Assembly (NCBI RefSeq): GCF_025146565.1
Contig: NZ_CP102258.1
Coordinates: 3,132,001-3,196,000 of the forward strand
Source: Bacteroides eggerthii
GTDB lineage: Bacteria > Bacteroidota > Bacteroidia > Bacteroidales > Bacteroidaceae
Direction: 5' to 3'
Length of the DNA stretch: 64,000 bases
In this document: positions 25,911 through 34,199 of the stretch, piece after piece
How the letters are laid out: every line of letters begins with the position of its first letter
Numbering within the stretch: position 1 is the stretch's first letter
Notes under the pieces: generated by a model
The model's input: the letters and a program-made list of their open reading frames with translations, nothing else
Database searches by the model: none
Told to the model about the DNA's origin: nothing
Made by a program: the position numbers and the translations under genes

Positions 25911-27215
25911 ATGAAAATGAGAAACTTTTTCAGAATGGGAGTGTTGCTCACTGCAATCTGCCTGACCGCTGCCGGATGCGGTAAAGATGACAAAACTCCG
26001 GAACAACTTCCAGACCCGCTGGATACTACTACCGAATATTATCTGGTAGGTGTTGTGTCGTCTGCCGAAGGTGTGGTGAAGGGTGCGGAAGTGAAAATAA
26101 CGGATGACATAAAAGCTACCACCGACGCACAAGGCAAATACAACCTGACCCTGAGCAAGACCGGTGACTACACCGTAACCGTAAAGGCAAGCAAGCTGGA
26201 GGATTTCAACACAAAGGTGAACATCGCATCATCCGCCAAAAACCGCAGCACTTTGACGCTCAACGTCAAAATGAGCAAGGTCGTAGAATATACTGCCCCT
26301 AAAGAAGCCGTATCGGGTCAGGAAACGAAGGTGGAAGTACCGGCAGCTACTGAAACGGAAACTCCCGCAGCCATTGTAACAGCTCCCGCCAACGCAGTGG
26401 ATGAGGGTGTGAAAATCAGTGCCGGAGCCTATGAAGAGCCCAAAGCCAATGTATCCGCCCCTGTCACCAGTGAGAAGAAAGAGGTGGAACAGGTGGCAGT
26501 AAGCAGCATTGCCATCAAGGCAGAACCGGCAAATGCCACTGCCAAGAAAGATATCGTCATTGCTACGCCAAACCCAAGTGCGAATGTTTCCATCTATTTC
26601 GACCCGGACAACATGGTGGCTCAGAAGGATGCTACTCTCACCAGAGCATGGGAGGACCTGAATACGGAAGTGAAGTTCAACAACGGAAACTATGAAATCA
26701 CCATTCCCACAGGCGCTACGATTGCCGGAAAATATGCCACACGCATAAAGGCCGAAAAAGTGACGAGCAAAGAAACGGTGGGCGAAGCCAACCTTGCCAA
26801 CGGCGCGGAAACCGTAAAAAAGGATAACAGCGGAAATATATCCGGCATCAAAGATTTTGAAATAAAAGTTGCCATCAAAGCAGGATGGGAATACACCACA
26901 ACTCCCGCCGCCGCACTGAAAGCAGCCGGTGCAGAGGATGAGAAACTGGCGGCAGCCATCGAAGCGCAAATCCAGTCTACGGAAGGCAACCCGCTTGTTT
27001 ACACCGTAGAGCGTGTCCTGAAGACCAACATCAGCGGAAACAGCATTCTCTACTATCAGAACAAAGCCAAATACTGTACCAAAACATATACTTTCAAGAT
27101 CATGGCAAACGGCGTCAAGAAGAATGTCACAATTGCATTGAAATGTTATACCGGATCTGAAGAAAAGTACACCAACCAAAGCAGTGACCAACATTCCGGT
27201 GGCGGTACACTCTGA
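25911..27215 (+). CDS. Lipoprotein with carboxypeptidase-like regulatory domain
   Basis: The 434-residue protein has a lipoprotein signal with C23 in LTAAGCGKDD. A beta-sandwich of the carboxypeptidase regulatory type follows at about residues 42-125 (GVVKGAEVKITDDIKATTDA). The rest is Ala/Lys/Glu-rich with repeated beta segments (about 130-410) and unknown fold. It is probably exposed on the periplasmic or outer face. It is 39 bp after the YjbH-like gene and likely in the same operon. I do not assign a function. Confidence 0.7.
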   Translation: MKMRNFFRMGVLLTAICLTAAGCGKDDKTPEQLPDPLDTTTEYYLVGVVSSAEGVVKGAEVKITDDIKATTDAQGKYNLTLSKTGDYTVTVKASKLEDFNTKVNIASSAKNRSTLTLNVKMSKVVEYTAPKEAVSGQETKVEVPAATETETPAAIVTAPANAVDEGVKISAGAYEEPKANVSAPVTSEKKEVEQVAVSSIAIKAEPANATAKKDIVIATPNPSANVSIYFDPDNMVAQKDATLTRAWEDLNTEVKFNNGNYEITIPTGATIAGKYATRIKAEKVTSKETVGEANLANGAETVKKDNSGNISGIKDFEIKVAIKAGWEYTTTPAAALKAAGAEDEKLAAAIEAQIQSTEGNPLVYTVERVLKTNISGNSILYYQNKAKYCTKTYTFKIMANGVKKNVTIALKCYTGSEEKYTNQSSDQHSGGGTL

Positions 27216-27267
27216 TTTGACTGACATAACCCGAAAGGAACAAACACCATAAATCAAAAACTGACCT

Positions 27268-27690
27268 ATGACCATCGCCATTGATTTTGACGGCACAATC
27301 GTAGAGCACCGCTACCCTAAGATAGGAAACGAAATTCCTTTTGCCACCGATACGCTGAAAATGCTGATGAAAGATCATCACCGGCTGATACTGTGGACCG
27401 TACGCGAAGGAGAACTTCTGAAAGAAGCTGTGGAATGGTGCAGGGAACGGGGCGTGGAGTTTTATGCCATAAACCGGGATTATCCAGAGGAAGATGCTGC
27501 ACATCATGGTTTCTCGCGCAAGGTAAAGGCGGATATCTTTATTGACGACCGCAATTTAGGCGGCCTGCCCGATTGGGGAGATATATACCGCATGATTCAG
27601 AAGAAACTGACATACGAGGAGTTATATCGCAATATGGATGAAGCTCCCCCAAGAAAGAAAGGCGGGTTCTGGAGCAGGTTTAGTTTTTAG
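27268..27690 (+). CDS. Small HAD-superfamily hydrolase
   Basis: The 140-residue protein has the HAD nucleophile motif IAIDFDGTIVE at its start and the late acidic motif IFIDDRNLGGLPDWGDIYR, with LILWTVREGELLKEAVEW between. It lacks a large cap domain, as in minimal cytosolic HAD phosphatases common in Bacteroides. The substrate is unknown. It is the last gene before a strong terminator. The ATG at 27268 is the start of the conserved core, so the start is secure. Confidence 0.8.
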   Translation: MTIAIDFDGTIVEHRYPKIGNEIPFATDTLKMLMKDHHRLILWTVREGELLKEAVEWCRERGVEFYAINRDYPEEDAAHHGFSRKVKADIFIDDRNLGGLPDWGDIYRMIQKKLTYEELYRNMDEAPPRKKGGFWSRFSF

Positions 27691-27708
27691 AGGTGCACTA
27701 AAAAACCA

Positions 27709-27767
27709 GGGGGAGGTGTGCGGGAATGAAGTTCGACTATCATTCCCGCACACCTCCCCCCCCTTTT
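27709..27767. terminator. Long perfect hairpin terminator between convergent genes
   Basis: Bases 27709-27729 pair perfectly with 27740-27760 (21 bp, GC-rich, loop 10 nt). The 3' arm is followed by CCC and then TTTTTT on the plus strand. It ends the operon of the HAD gene. On the minus strand a run of six A precedes the left arm, so it can also act on the convergent creatininase-family gene. Confidence 0.9.
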
Positions 27768-27808
27768 TTATATATTACCGGGCAGGGCGAAAAGAGAGGA
27801 AAAGCCTC

Positions 27809-28570
27809 TCAATAAAGATCGTGCTGTCCGACTTCCGCAAAGAGCGTTGCCAGTTTCTCGATAACCGGCTTGAGATAGCGTTCTCCCTTTTCCGCGGAAG
27901 CTTTCTTGGGGTTCCCCACTCCACTATCCACCGTAGCCTTATCCCAATGGCGGGGCGTCCATGCCACTTTCTCATTCAACGAAGCGATGGCAAACGGACG
28001 GGAAGCTCCGTCACCGGCCTCAGCAAGGTTCACCAGTTCGGGGTGATAGTACATCATGGCAGAAGTTTCCGATTCGCCGGCATGATCGTCTATGTCGGCC
28101 TCAAAATAGCCTTTGGTGGGAATGATGCTGAACCAATCGGTTGCCATAATCAGGAAGTCGGGATAAGTAACGGCAAGATCGCGAATCATCCCTTTGAAGT
28201 TGTTCCCGCCATGTCCGCCGAGGATCACCAGTTTGCGTATGCCCTGAACATAAAGAGAAGCTACAATGTCCTCCAGAATGGCCTGTTGGGTGGTATAACG
28301 GGTGTGAATACAAAAAGGAAGCTCGCGCTGTCCGGGGTTATGCGCACCGAAAGGTACGGGAGGCATCACCATGCAACGCACACCGGAACGTTCCAATGCC
28401 AGCGTAGCGGCATCTACGGCAATATCATGCGGAAGAATACAGTCTGTCAGATAAGGCAGATGCAGGTTATGAGGCTCGGTAGCCCCCCAAGGAAGAATGA
28501 CAACATCATACTTCACATCTTTCACCTTCCCATAACAGGAAACGGTAAGATCAATTTCTCTTTTTTCCAT
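27809..28570 (-). CDS. Creatininase-family amidohydrolase
   Basis: The 253-residue protein has the family's metal-ligand motifs: VILPWGATEPHNLHLPYLTD, ILGGHGGNNFKGMI and DDHAGESETSAMM. Members hydrolyse creatinine, related cyclic amides or formamide-type substrates; the actual substrate cannot be told. It is cytosolic, without a signal peptide. It runs towards the terminator at 27709 and is separated from the AraC gene upstream by 83 bp. Confidence 0.85.
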   Translation of the reverse strand: MEKREIDLTVSCYGKVKDVKYDVVILPWGATEPHNLHLPYLTDCILPHDIAVDAATLALERSGVRCMVMPPVPFGAHNPGQRELPFCIHTRYTTQQAILEDIVASLYVQGIRKLVILGGHGGNNFKGMIRDLAVTYPDFLIMATDWFSIIPTKGYFEADIDDHAGESETSAMMYYHPELVNLAEAGDGASRPFAIASLNEKVAWTPRHWDKATVDSGVGNPKKASAEKGERYLKPVIEKLATLFAEVGQHDLY

Positions 28571-28653
28571 ACTACTTTATTTTAAAGGCTTCCACTGCAA
28601 ACCGCACCGGATTTCCAGCGGTTCAGCCCTGTGTTATATAGTGAACGCTCACA

Positions 28654-29532
28654 CTACTGTTTCCTATATTCCTTAGGCGACATGCCCGTATGATGCTTGA
28701 AATACTTTCCAAAAAATGACTGGTTGGCAAAATGCAGTTCATCGGCTATTTCCTGAATGCTCTGCTCGGATGATTTCAACAAGGCTTTCGCCTCCAGAAT
28801 CACCAGACTGTCAATCCACTCGCCCGCCGTCTTGCCACTCACCTCTTTCACTACGGTAGAAAGGTGCTTGGGCGTGAGAAACATCTTGCCGGCATAATAG
28901 GCCACACTCCTCTCCTCTTTATAGCCCTCGGATACATACCGGATGAAGTGCTCAAACAAATCCTCCTTACGGCTTTTCGGGGTACGTTCCTTCGCGGTGT
29001 GCCCCTGATAAATATCATAGATTTCATAGAACAGCGCCAGCAACAATCCCTGCGTAATCTCTTTACGGTACGGATTGTCCTTCAGCCTCACTTTCCTCCA
29101 CAGAAAAGAATGATATTCCTCGAATGCCTGTAACTCTTCGGCGGTGACCTTGATGCAGGGCCGCTCCTTTATCATGAAAAACATGGGGAACAGTTGCTGC
29201 ATGGTGGGTATCACCACATCCATGAAGTCTCTGGACACCGCTATAAAGCTGCCGGAGAAGTCATCAGAGCGCTCACCTTGCTGCACAATCTGTTCGGGCA
29301 GGATGATGCAGAGCATTCCTTCCCTCATTTCATACTCCTGCAGATTGATATTCATCCTGCACCGGCCTTTCCGGCAGACTGCAAGACAGGCCGCATTCAG
29401 ACGAGTGGGATATGGCGTAAAAGGAATGTCCCTGATATCATCAAAAATAGCAAAATCATTGCCGATAAAGTCAATCATAGGTAGATGTTGTATGCCGGAT
29501 ATGTCGACATTGCGTATCTGTTTTGTATTCAT
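28654..29532 (-). CDS. AraC-family transcriptional regulator
   Basis: The 292-residue protein has an N-terminal cupin-like sensing region (RCRMNINLQEYEMREGMLCI) and a C-terminal double HTH, with KHLSTVVKEVSGKTAGEWID and the ending FFGKYFKHHTGMSPKEYRKQ typical of AraC. It lies between the TonB receptor gene and the creatininase gene, all on the minus strand, and may control either. A -7 box on the minus strand (29559-29552) gives it its own promoter. Confidence 0.87.
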   Translation of the reverse strand: MNTKQIRNVDISGIQHLPMIDFIGNDFAIFDDIRDIPFTPYPTRLNAACLAVCRKGRCRMNINLQEYEMREGMLCIILPEQIVQQGERSDDFSGSFIAVSRDFMDVVIPTMQQLFPMFFMIKERPCIKVTAEELQAFEEYHSFLWRKVRLKDNPYRKEITQGLLLALFYEIYDIYQGHTAKERTPKSRKEDLFEHFIRYVSEGYKEERSVAYYAGKMFLTPKHLSTVVKEVSGKTAGEWIDSLVILEAKALLKSSEQSIQEIADELHFANQSFFGKYFKHHTGMSPKEYRKQ

Positions 29533-29551
29533 TGGTCTTGTGCTTTGCCGG

Positions 29552-29559
29552 CAAATATA
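29552..29559 (-). promoter_or_regulatory. Promoter -7 box for the AraC gene
   Basis: Read on the minus strand this is TATATTTG, a full match to TAnnTTTG, 20 bp upstream of the start at 29532. Confidence 0.5.
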
Positions 29560-29603
29560 GGATTATTCGCGAAATAATTAATTTAAAAATCGTGAATGTT
29601 ATC

Positions 29604-31901
29604 CTAATTCATTATTTTAAATCCTATGAAGAATGTACGCGGTTGTGTAGGGCCGTAAAAATAACCGGCATCGCGGAATTCTCCCTTATCCAGATCTTTC
29701 TGAAAACTATTGAAGATGTTCTGCACGCCCGTATTCAGCTGGAATTTGATGTGGTCGTGCAGCACGAACGTATAATTCAGCTTCAGATTGAGGTCGAAGA
29801 ACTGGGGCGTATTCTCCATGCGGTCTTTTTCGATATATCCGGCATAGTGCGGCACAATCATCTTGCCCGTATAAGTGCCGGACAGTGAGAAGTCGAAATT
29901 CTTCACCGGAGCAGACGAGAAAGTGAAGTAACCGTAATAATCCGGTGTGCGGGGCATGCGCTTGGTAGTCAGGTCCACACCGTCCACTTTTGTCCATGCC
30001 TCCTCGTGGGTGTAGCGGCTGCGCTGCGCGGTAAAGCCCAACTGGAACTGCGCTTCCTTGCCATGGGCAATCTTGGCGTCGAGGTTTGCTCCGTACACGC
30101 GGGCGCCATTGCCGTTACGGCGTTCTTTGATAACATCGCCTATGTCGTTCTTTCCGATGTCCTCAAGAACAAAAACATGGCGCAAGTCCGTATAGAAGCC
30201 CTCCACAAGTATGTTGGCCTGCCAATGTCCCAAATGAGTGGTCCAGTCCACCGACCCGCTGTAACTGTTGGAACGCTCTTCGCGCAGGTTGTCCGCCAGC
30301 TTGATTTGCACACCCTCACCGCCCACTGCTGTGACATGGAGGTCTTCATCATAGGCTTGCGGCGCACGAAAACCGGTGGAGTACGTCAGACGCGCCTGAA
30401 AATCCTCGGAAGGCTTATAGAGCAGATTGACGCGGGGACTGAAAATCAACTTGTCTATCAGATTGTGCTTATCCAGCCGGGCGCCCACCAGCATGGTCAG
30501 GACATTCATCTTCCATTCATTCTGCACAAAGGCACTGGCAATGCGGACATCCTGCTGCATGTCGCGGTGATAGCCCGTCATCACATCGTGCATGGAATTG
30601 TTCTGATACTCCAGCCCGCCCGTAAAAGTGGCGGGGGCAAAAAGGCAGTTATCCATATTGCCTACGTACATGCCGCCTGCCACCCAAGTCAAGTCTTTTG
30701 TCTTGCCGTAAGCGTTCAGGTCCTTCTGCGCACCGTAGTAGCTGTTGCGGTCGGTGTGCTGAATGGAGCCGTACAATGAGATCTTATGCTTATATTCACG
30801 CCAGAAGAGGTCGTAGCTCAAGCCACCGCTGTTGATGATATGCTTGGTTTGCTCTGTGATGTCCGTTTCGTGCGGCTGGAGGTCGAACTTATTGCCGCCG
30901 CGGCGGAACTCGTTCGTAGTGTGATATTCCAGATTGATGCGGCTGAAATGCGTAGGGCGGTAATAGGCGCGAAAGCCGAAAGTATTCATGTTCAGCTTGC
31001 CCAGTTCGGAGAAGCCGTCTCCATCGCGGTCGTAAGGATTGCGGTTGCGATAGCTTTCGTAAAGAGCGATGCCGTAGGAGTTGTCTTTGGCCACCAGAGA
31101 GACATTGGCGCCCATATACTGCTCCCATGACTTGCCGTCCATATTGGAGAACATGCTCGACACCTGAAAGGAATTATTGATAGGGTCTTTGGTAATGATA
31201 TTGATGGTTCCGCCCACAGCATTCGCGCCGAACAGCGCCGAGCCGCCACCGCGCACCACTTCCACCCTCTCAATCATGTTCACCGGTATCTGTTCCAGCC
31301 CGTACACTCCACTCAAGGCACTGATAATGGGGCGACTGTTAATCAGGATCTGGGAGTAAGGCCCTTCCAGTCCATTGATGCGCACTTGCGGAAAGCCGCA
31401 GTTCTGACAGTTATTCTCCACACGCAGTCCCGACTGATAGTTGAGTGTTTTGGCAAGGTCGGTGGAATTCACCATTTCAAAAAGTTTGGTGCTCATCACG
31501 TTTACCACCACAGGAGCTGCCTTACGGCTCACTTCATTGCGATTGGCCGATACTACGACCTCATCTGTCATGAAGCTCTCCTCCTGCATCTGGAAATGTA
31601 CAACGGCGGTGAAGTCTTTGTTCACCTCGATCTCCTTTTCCTGTGTTTTATAGCCTACCGCGGATACGCGCAAGGTGTATTTGCCCGCCGGAAGGTTCTT
31701 GAGTTCAAACTGGCCTTCTTCATTAGACACCGTTCCCTGTCCGCTGCCCACTATCAAAACAGTGGCATACGGTATGTTCTCCTCCGAGCCTTTCACAAGG
31801 ACATGGCCGGAAATCATATTGCCTTCCCTGATGGGATTTGCAGCAATAGCTGCGTTGATGCTTGCCATGGCAAGCACCAGCGCCAATATATAATGTTTCA
31901 T
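29604..31901 (-). CDS. TonB-dependent outer-membrane receptor
   Basis: I start the gene at the ATG at 31901, which begins a signal peptide (MKHYILALVLAMASINAAIA); an ATG 30 bp upstream is in frame but precedes it. After an N-terminal carboxypeptidase-like domain (about 30-105) come the plug (VVVSANRNEVSRKAAPVVVN, then RINGLEGPYSQILINSRPI) and a 22-strand-type barrel ending in PRTFFIGFKIMN. It resembles FepA/CirA/BtuB-type receptors rather than SusC. The gene for a small His-rich secreted protein directly upstream hints at a metal or metal-chelate ligand, which is inference. Confidence 0.87.
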   Translation of the reverse strand: MKHYILALVLAMASINAAIAANPIREGNMISGHVLVKGSEENIPYATVLIVGSGQGTVSNEEGQFELKNLPAGKYTLRVSAVGYKTQEKEIEVNKDFTAVVHFQMQEESFMTDEVVVSANRNEVSRKAAPVVVNVMSTKLFEMVNSTDLAKTLNYQSGLRVENNCQNCGFPQVRINGLEGPYSQILINSRPIISALSGVYGLEQIPVNMIERVEVVRGGGSALFGANAVGGTINIITKDPINNSFQVSSMFSNMDGKSWEQYMGANVSLVAKDNSYGIALYESYRNRNPYDRDGDGFSELGKLNMNTFGFRAYYRPTHFSRINLEYHTTNEFRRGGNKFDLQPHETDITEQTKHIINSGGLSYDLFWREYKHKISLYGSIQHTDRNSYYGAQKDLNAYGKTKDLTWVAGGMYVGNMDNCLFAPATFTGGLEYQNNSMHDVMTGYHRDMQQDVRIASAFVQNEWKMNVLTMLVGARLDKHNLIDKLIFSPRVNLLYKPSEDFQARLTYSTGFRAPQAYDEDLHVTAVGGEGVQIKLADNLREERSNSYSGSVDWTTHLGHWQANILVEGFYTDLRHVFVLEDIGKNDIGDVIKERRNGNGARVYGANLDAKIAHGKEAQFQLGFTAQRSRYTHEEAWTKVDGVDLTTKRMPRTPDYYGYFTFSSAPVKNFDFSLSGTYTGKMIVPHYAGYIEKDRMENTPQFFDLNLKLNYTFVLHDHIKFQLNTGVQNIFNSFQKDLDKGEFRDAGYFYGPTQPRTFFIGFKIMN

Positions 31902-32046
31902 TTGAATAATCGCTTTTTTAAGTAAATACACACAATCAGCTTATACGCTCCGAACAACAGATGCTCTTGATATAAACCAATTGTAAACAGTTACGATCAA
32001 TGGCAACGCAGGCATGGCAAATGCCCGACGTTGATGCGGAAAAATA

Positions 32047-32388
32047 TCAAAGTGTAACGAAACAGGGGGGAGCGCGAAGTGAAATCACCCGGCACGTTTT
32101 GCCTTTTACGACAGGCGTGTCGGTTGCATTTTCGAGCACCCGCAGCAAAGCACGCATCGGATGCAACATTTCGCAGCAGTCCGGTTTGTCCGAACTGAAG
32201 TGGGACAACAGCCCTATGACAATCAGCGAAGTGGCAGAATGTGAGTGCTGGTTGTGGAAAGGGTGCGAGTGGGTAATCAGCACCCCATTAACGTAGTGGA
32301 CGTGAGTGAAAGCCGTCACACTTGCCTGATAGGCCACAAAGAGTGCCAGCAAGCATAATGCGCATATTGTTCTTTTCAATCCTCTCAC
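32047..32388 (-). CDS. Small secreted His-rich protein
   Basis: The 113-residue protein has an N-terminal signal peptide or anchor (about 26 residues), then a histidine-rich stretch with nine His in about 25 residues (FTHVHYVNGVLITHSHPFHN and following), a hydrophobic patch, and a C-terminus with several Cys. It is cotranscribed with the TonB receptor, 145 bp upstream of it on the same strand. The His cluster suggests binding of zinc, copper or another transition metal in the periplasm. I do not recognise a named family. Confidence 0.65.
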   Translation of the reverse strand: MRGLKRTICALCLLALFVAYQASVTAFTHVHYVNGVLITHSHPFHNQHSHSATSLIVIGLLSHFSSDKPDCCEMLHPMRALLRVLENATDTPVVKGKTCRVISLRAPPCFVTL

Positions 32389-32421
32389 GTCCTTATTATC
32401 TTGTTTGTTCTATCCGGGTTG

Positions 32422-32429
32422 CAAAGGTA
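32422..32429 (-). promoter_or_regulatory. Promoter -7 box for the His-rich/TonB receptor operon
   Basis: On the minus strand the sequence is TACCTTTG, matching TAnnTTTG, 34 bp upstream of the start at 32388. Confidence 0.5.
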
Positions 32430-32433
32430 CGAA

Positions 32434-34179
32434 TTATTCCTGAACTTTACCAAAGAGAAACTCATAATCGCGTTTGGAAGCAGGAGCCGCCCATTCCTCC
32501 GGAACAAATTTCCACTGGCCGAGCGCACGCGGTTCGATTACCTTCTTCCGTTCTATGTATTGCATCAGATAGTAACGCAAATCCTTATCCGTAGAACGGA
32601 TGATACGTTCTTTCAATTTGTCCTGAGGGATTCCCGCACCTTTGGTCAGCAGTTCCCCACCGCCGTTGCCCCGGTAAGAGTTGAGAGCCACCGCATACAT
32701 CTTGTCCATATCGAACGGAGTGCCGTCGGCCATGCTGTGAATGGTCACTTTCTGTCCCTCCGGTTTCGTCACATCCACTGTATAGACGATGCCTGCCGCC
32801 GAATCGAAATTAAAGCTGAAATTCTTGAAAGACGCCCTGTCTGCCGCACCTTCGCGCGGCTTGTCGCGGAACAGCAGGATGTGGTCGTCGGGAGAAGCCA
32901 TACGGTTGGTCCACAGGGCATAAGACATTTCCAGAACATCGTGTATTTCCTTGCCCGAAAGGCGCATGGTGTAGAGCATATTCTCGTACTTATACAGGTT
33001 GAACATGTCGTACACATAGACATCCCCTTCCTCAATCCGGGTGTCGTAGGACAGAGGAGCCGCCAACGAAATATCCGCACCGCTGATGTTAAGCTGTAAA
33101 GTATGGATCAGGTCGATGAAAGCAGAAGAGCCGAAGTAAGCGGGACGGGTGGAGATTGTCTCCGTCAAATGCCCTATCTTCTTCGATACGAAATTCTGGA
33201 TGGTGGCGTATTGCGACGCAAAATGCTTCATGAAGTCCTCACTGATGCCGTAGTCACCGGTTTCGGTCAGCACACCGTTGATCTGCTTATCCACTACCTT
33301 GCCATTACGCAGCGTCACAGTCAGGTCAATGTCACTCACCACCACGCCGTTGCTCGCCGGGTCCATCACCAATACGGAGTCGCCCGCCACGTTCTGCACT
33401 TTCTTGCACTCGCGGGCATGGTCGTGCCCCATAAGTACGATGTCGAACCCCGGCACATTGCGTGCTATGTCCAGCGAAGCGTTCTCCCTATATTTGCCGC
33501 CCATCAGCAAAGCGTCTTGTCCGGCATGGAACATACCCACTACAACATCCGGGCGTTCCTTCTCACGAATTATCTTCATCCACTTGCGCGCCGTTGTTTC
33601 CATATCGTCAAAGCGCAGGCCTTTCCACAGGTTTTCGGACAGCCACATCGGGATAGCGGGTGTTATCATGCCGAGAACCACAATCTTTACACCGTCGCGT
33701 TCAAGCGTCACGTAGGGCTGGAAATGATTCTTACCCGTAGCCGTATCAATGATGTTGGCTCCCAGCACAGGGGCGTGGCAATCGCCTGCCCAACGATCGA
33801 AAACGGCACGTCCGGTCTCCACATCGTGGTTGCCCATATTGCCGGCATCATAGCCCATGTAGTTCAGCATTTCGGCCGTCAGGTGCGGCGACACAGTATC
33901 AATGTAGTTGTAGTAATAAGCCGTAGGCTGCCCTTGCAGAATATCACCGTTGTCCAGCAGAATCAGGTTGTCTTTATACGTCTCGCGCTCTTTCTGCACA
34001 AAAGCATATACACGCGCCAAACTCCCGGCGGCATCCTTCTGCAAAATAAAATCATGGGGATAGTAGTTCCCATGTATGTCACTGGTTTGTACTATCTTCA
34101 ACTTAACGACCTTCTCCTGTGCCGCAACCGTTCCGAGCAGCAGGAAAAGCCATACAAAGCAACAAATTCGTCTCTTCAT
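32434..34179 (-). CDS. Secreted 5'-nucleotidase/2',3'-cyclic phosphodiesterase family enzyme
   Basis: Start is taken at the ATG at 34179, where a signal peptide begins (MKRRICCFVWLFLLLGTVAA); the upstream extension overlaps the sensor-kinase gene. The mature protein has the metallophosphatase motifs VQTSDIHGNYYPHDF, LLDNGDILQGQ, MGNHDVETG and LMGHDHAREC, then the C-terminal nucleotidase domain (NSYRGNGGGELLTKG). Length about 581 residues is normal for the UshA/YfkN-like family. It should free phosphate and nucleosides from nucleotides in the periplasm. It is 20 bp downstream of the kinase gene. Confidence 0.88.
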   Translation of the reverse strand: MKRRICCFVWLFLLLGTVAAQEKVVKLKIVQTSDIHGNYYPHDFILQKDAAGSLARVYAFVQKERETYKDNLILLDNGDILQGQPTAYYYNYIDTVSPHLTAEMLNYMGYDAGNMGNHDVETGRAVFDRWAGDCHAPVLGANIIDTATGKNHFQPYVTLERDGVKIVVLGMITPAIPMWLSENLWKGLRFDDMETTARKWMKIIREKERPDVVVGMFHAGQDALLMGGKYRENASLDIARNVPGFDIVLMGHDHARECKKVQNVAGDSVLVMDPASNGVVVSDIDLTVTLRNGKVVDKQINGVLTETGDYGISEDFMKHFASQYATIQNFVSKKIGHLTETISTRPAYFGSSAFIDLIHTLQLNISGADISLAAPLSYDTRIEEGDVYVYDMFNLYKYENMLYTMRLSGKEIHDVLEMSYALWTNRMASPDDHILLFRDKPREGAADRASFKNFSFNFDSAAGIVYTVDVTKPEGQKVTIHSMADGTPFDMDKMYAVALNSYRGNGGGELLTKGAGIPQDKLKERIIRSTDKDLRYYLMQYIERKKVIEPRALGQWKFVPEEWAAPASKRDYEFLFGKVQE

Positions 34180-34199
34180 ACTCTTATTTTCTTCTTTTA

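Noticed and set aside
26229-27296. Minus-strand open frame of 355 codons
   Set aside because: Cys/Phe-rich antisense shadow of the lipoprotein gene at 25911-27215, which has a proper signal and lipobox.
27638-28585. Plus-strand open frame of 315 codons over the creatininase-family gene
   Set aside because: It lies antisense to a gene with clear family motifs, crosses the terminator at 27709 and has no recognisable domain.
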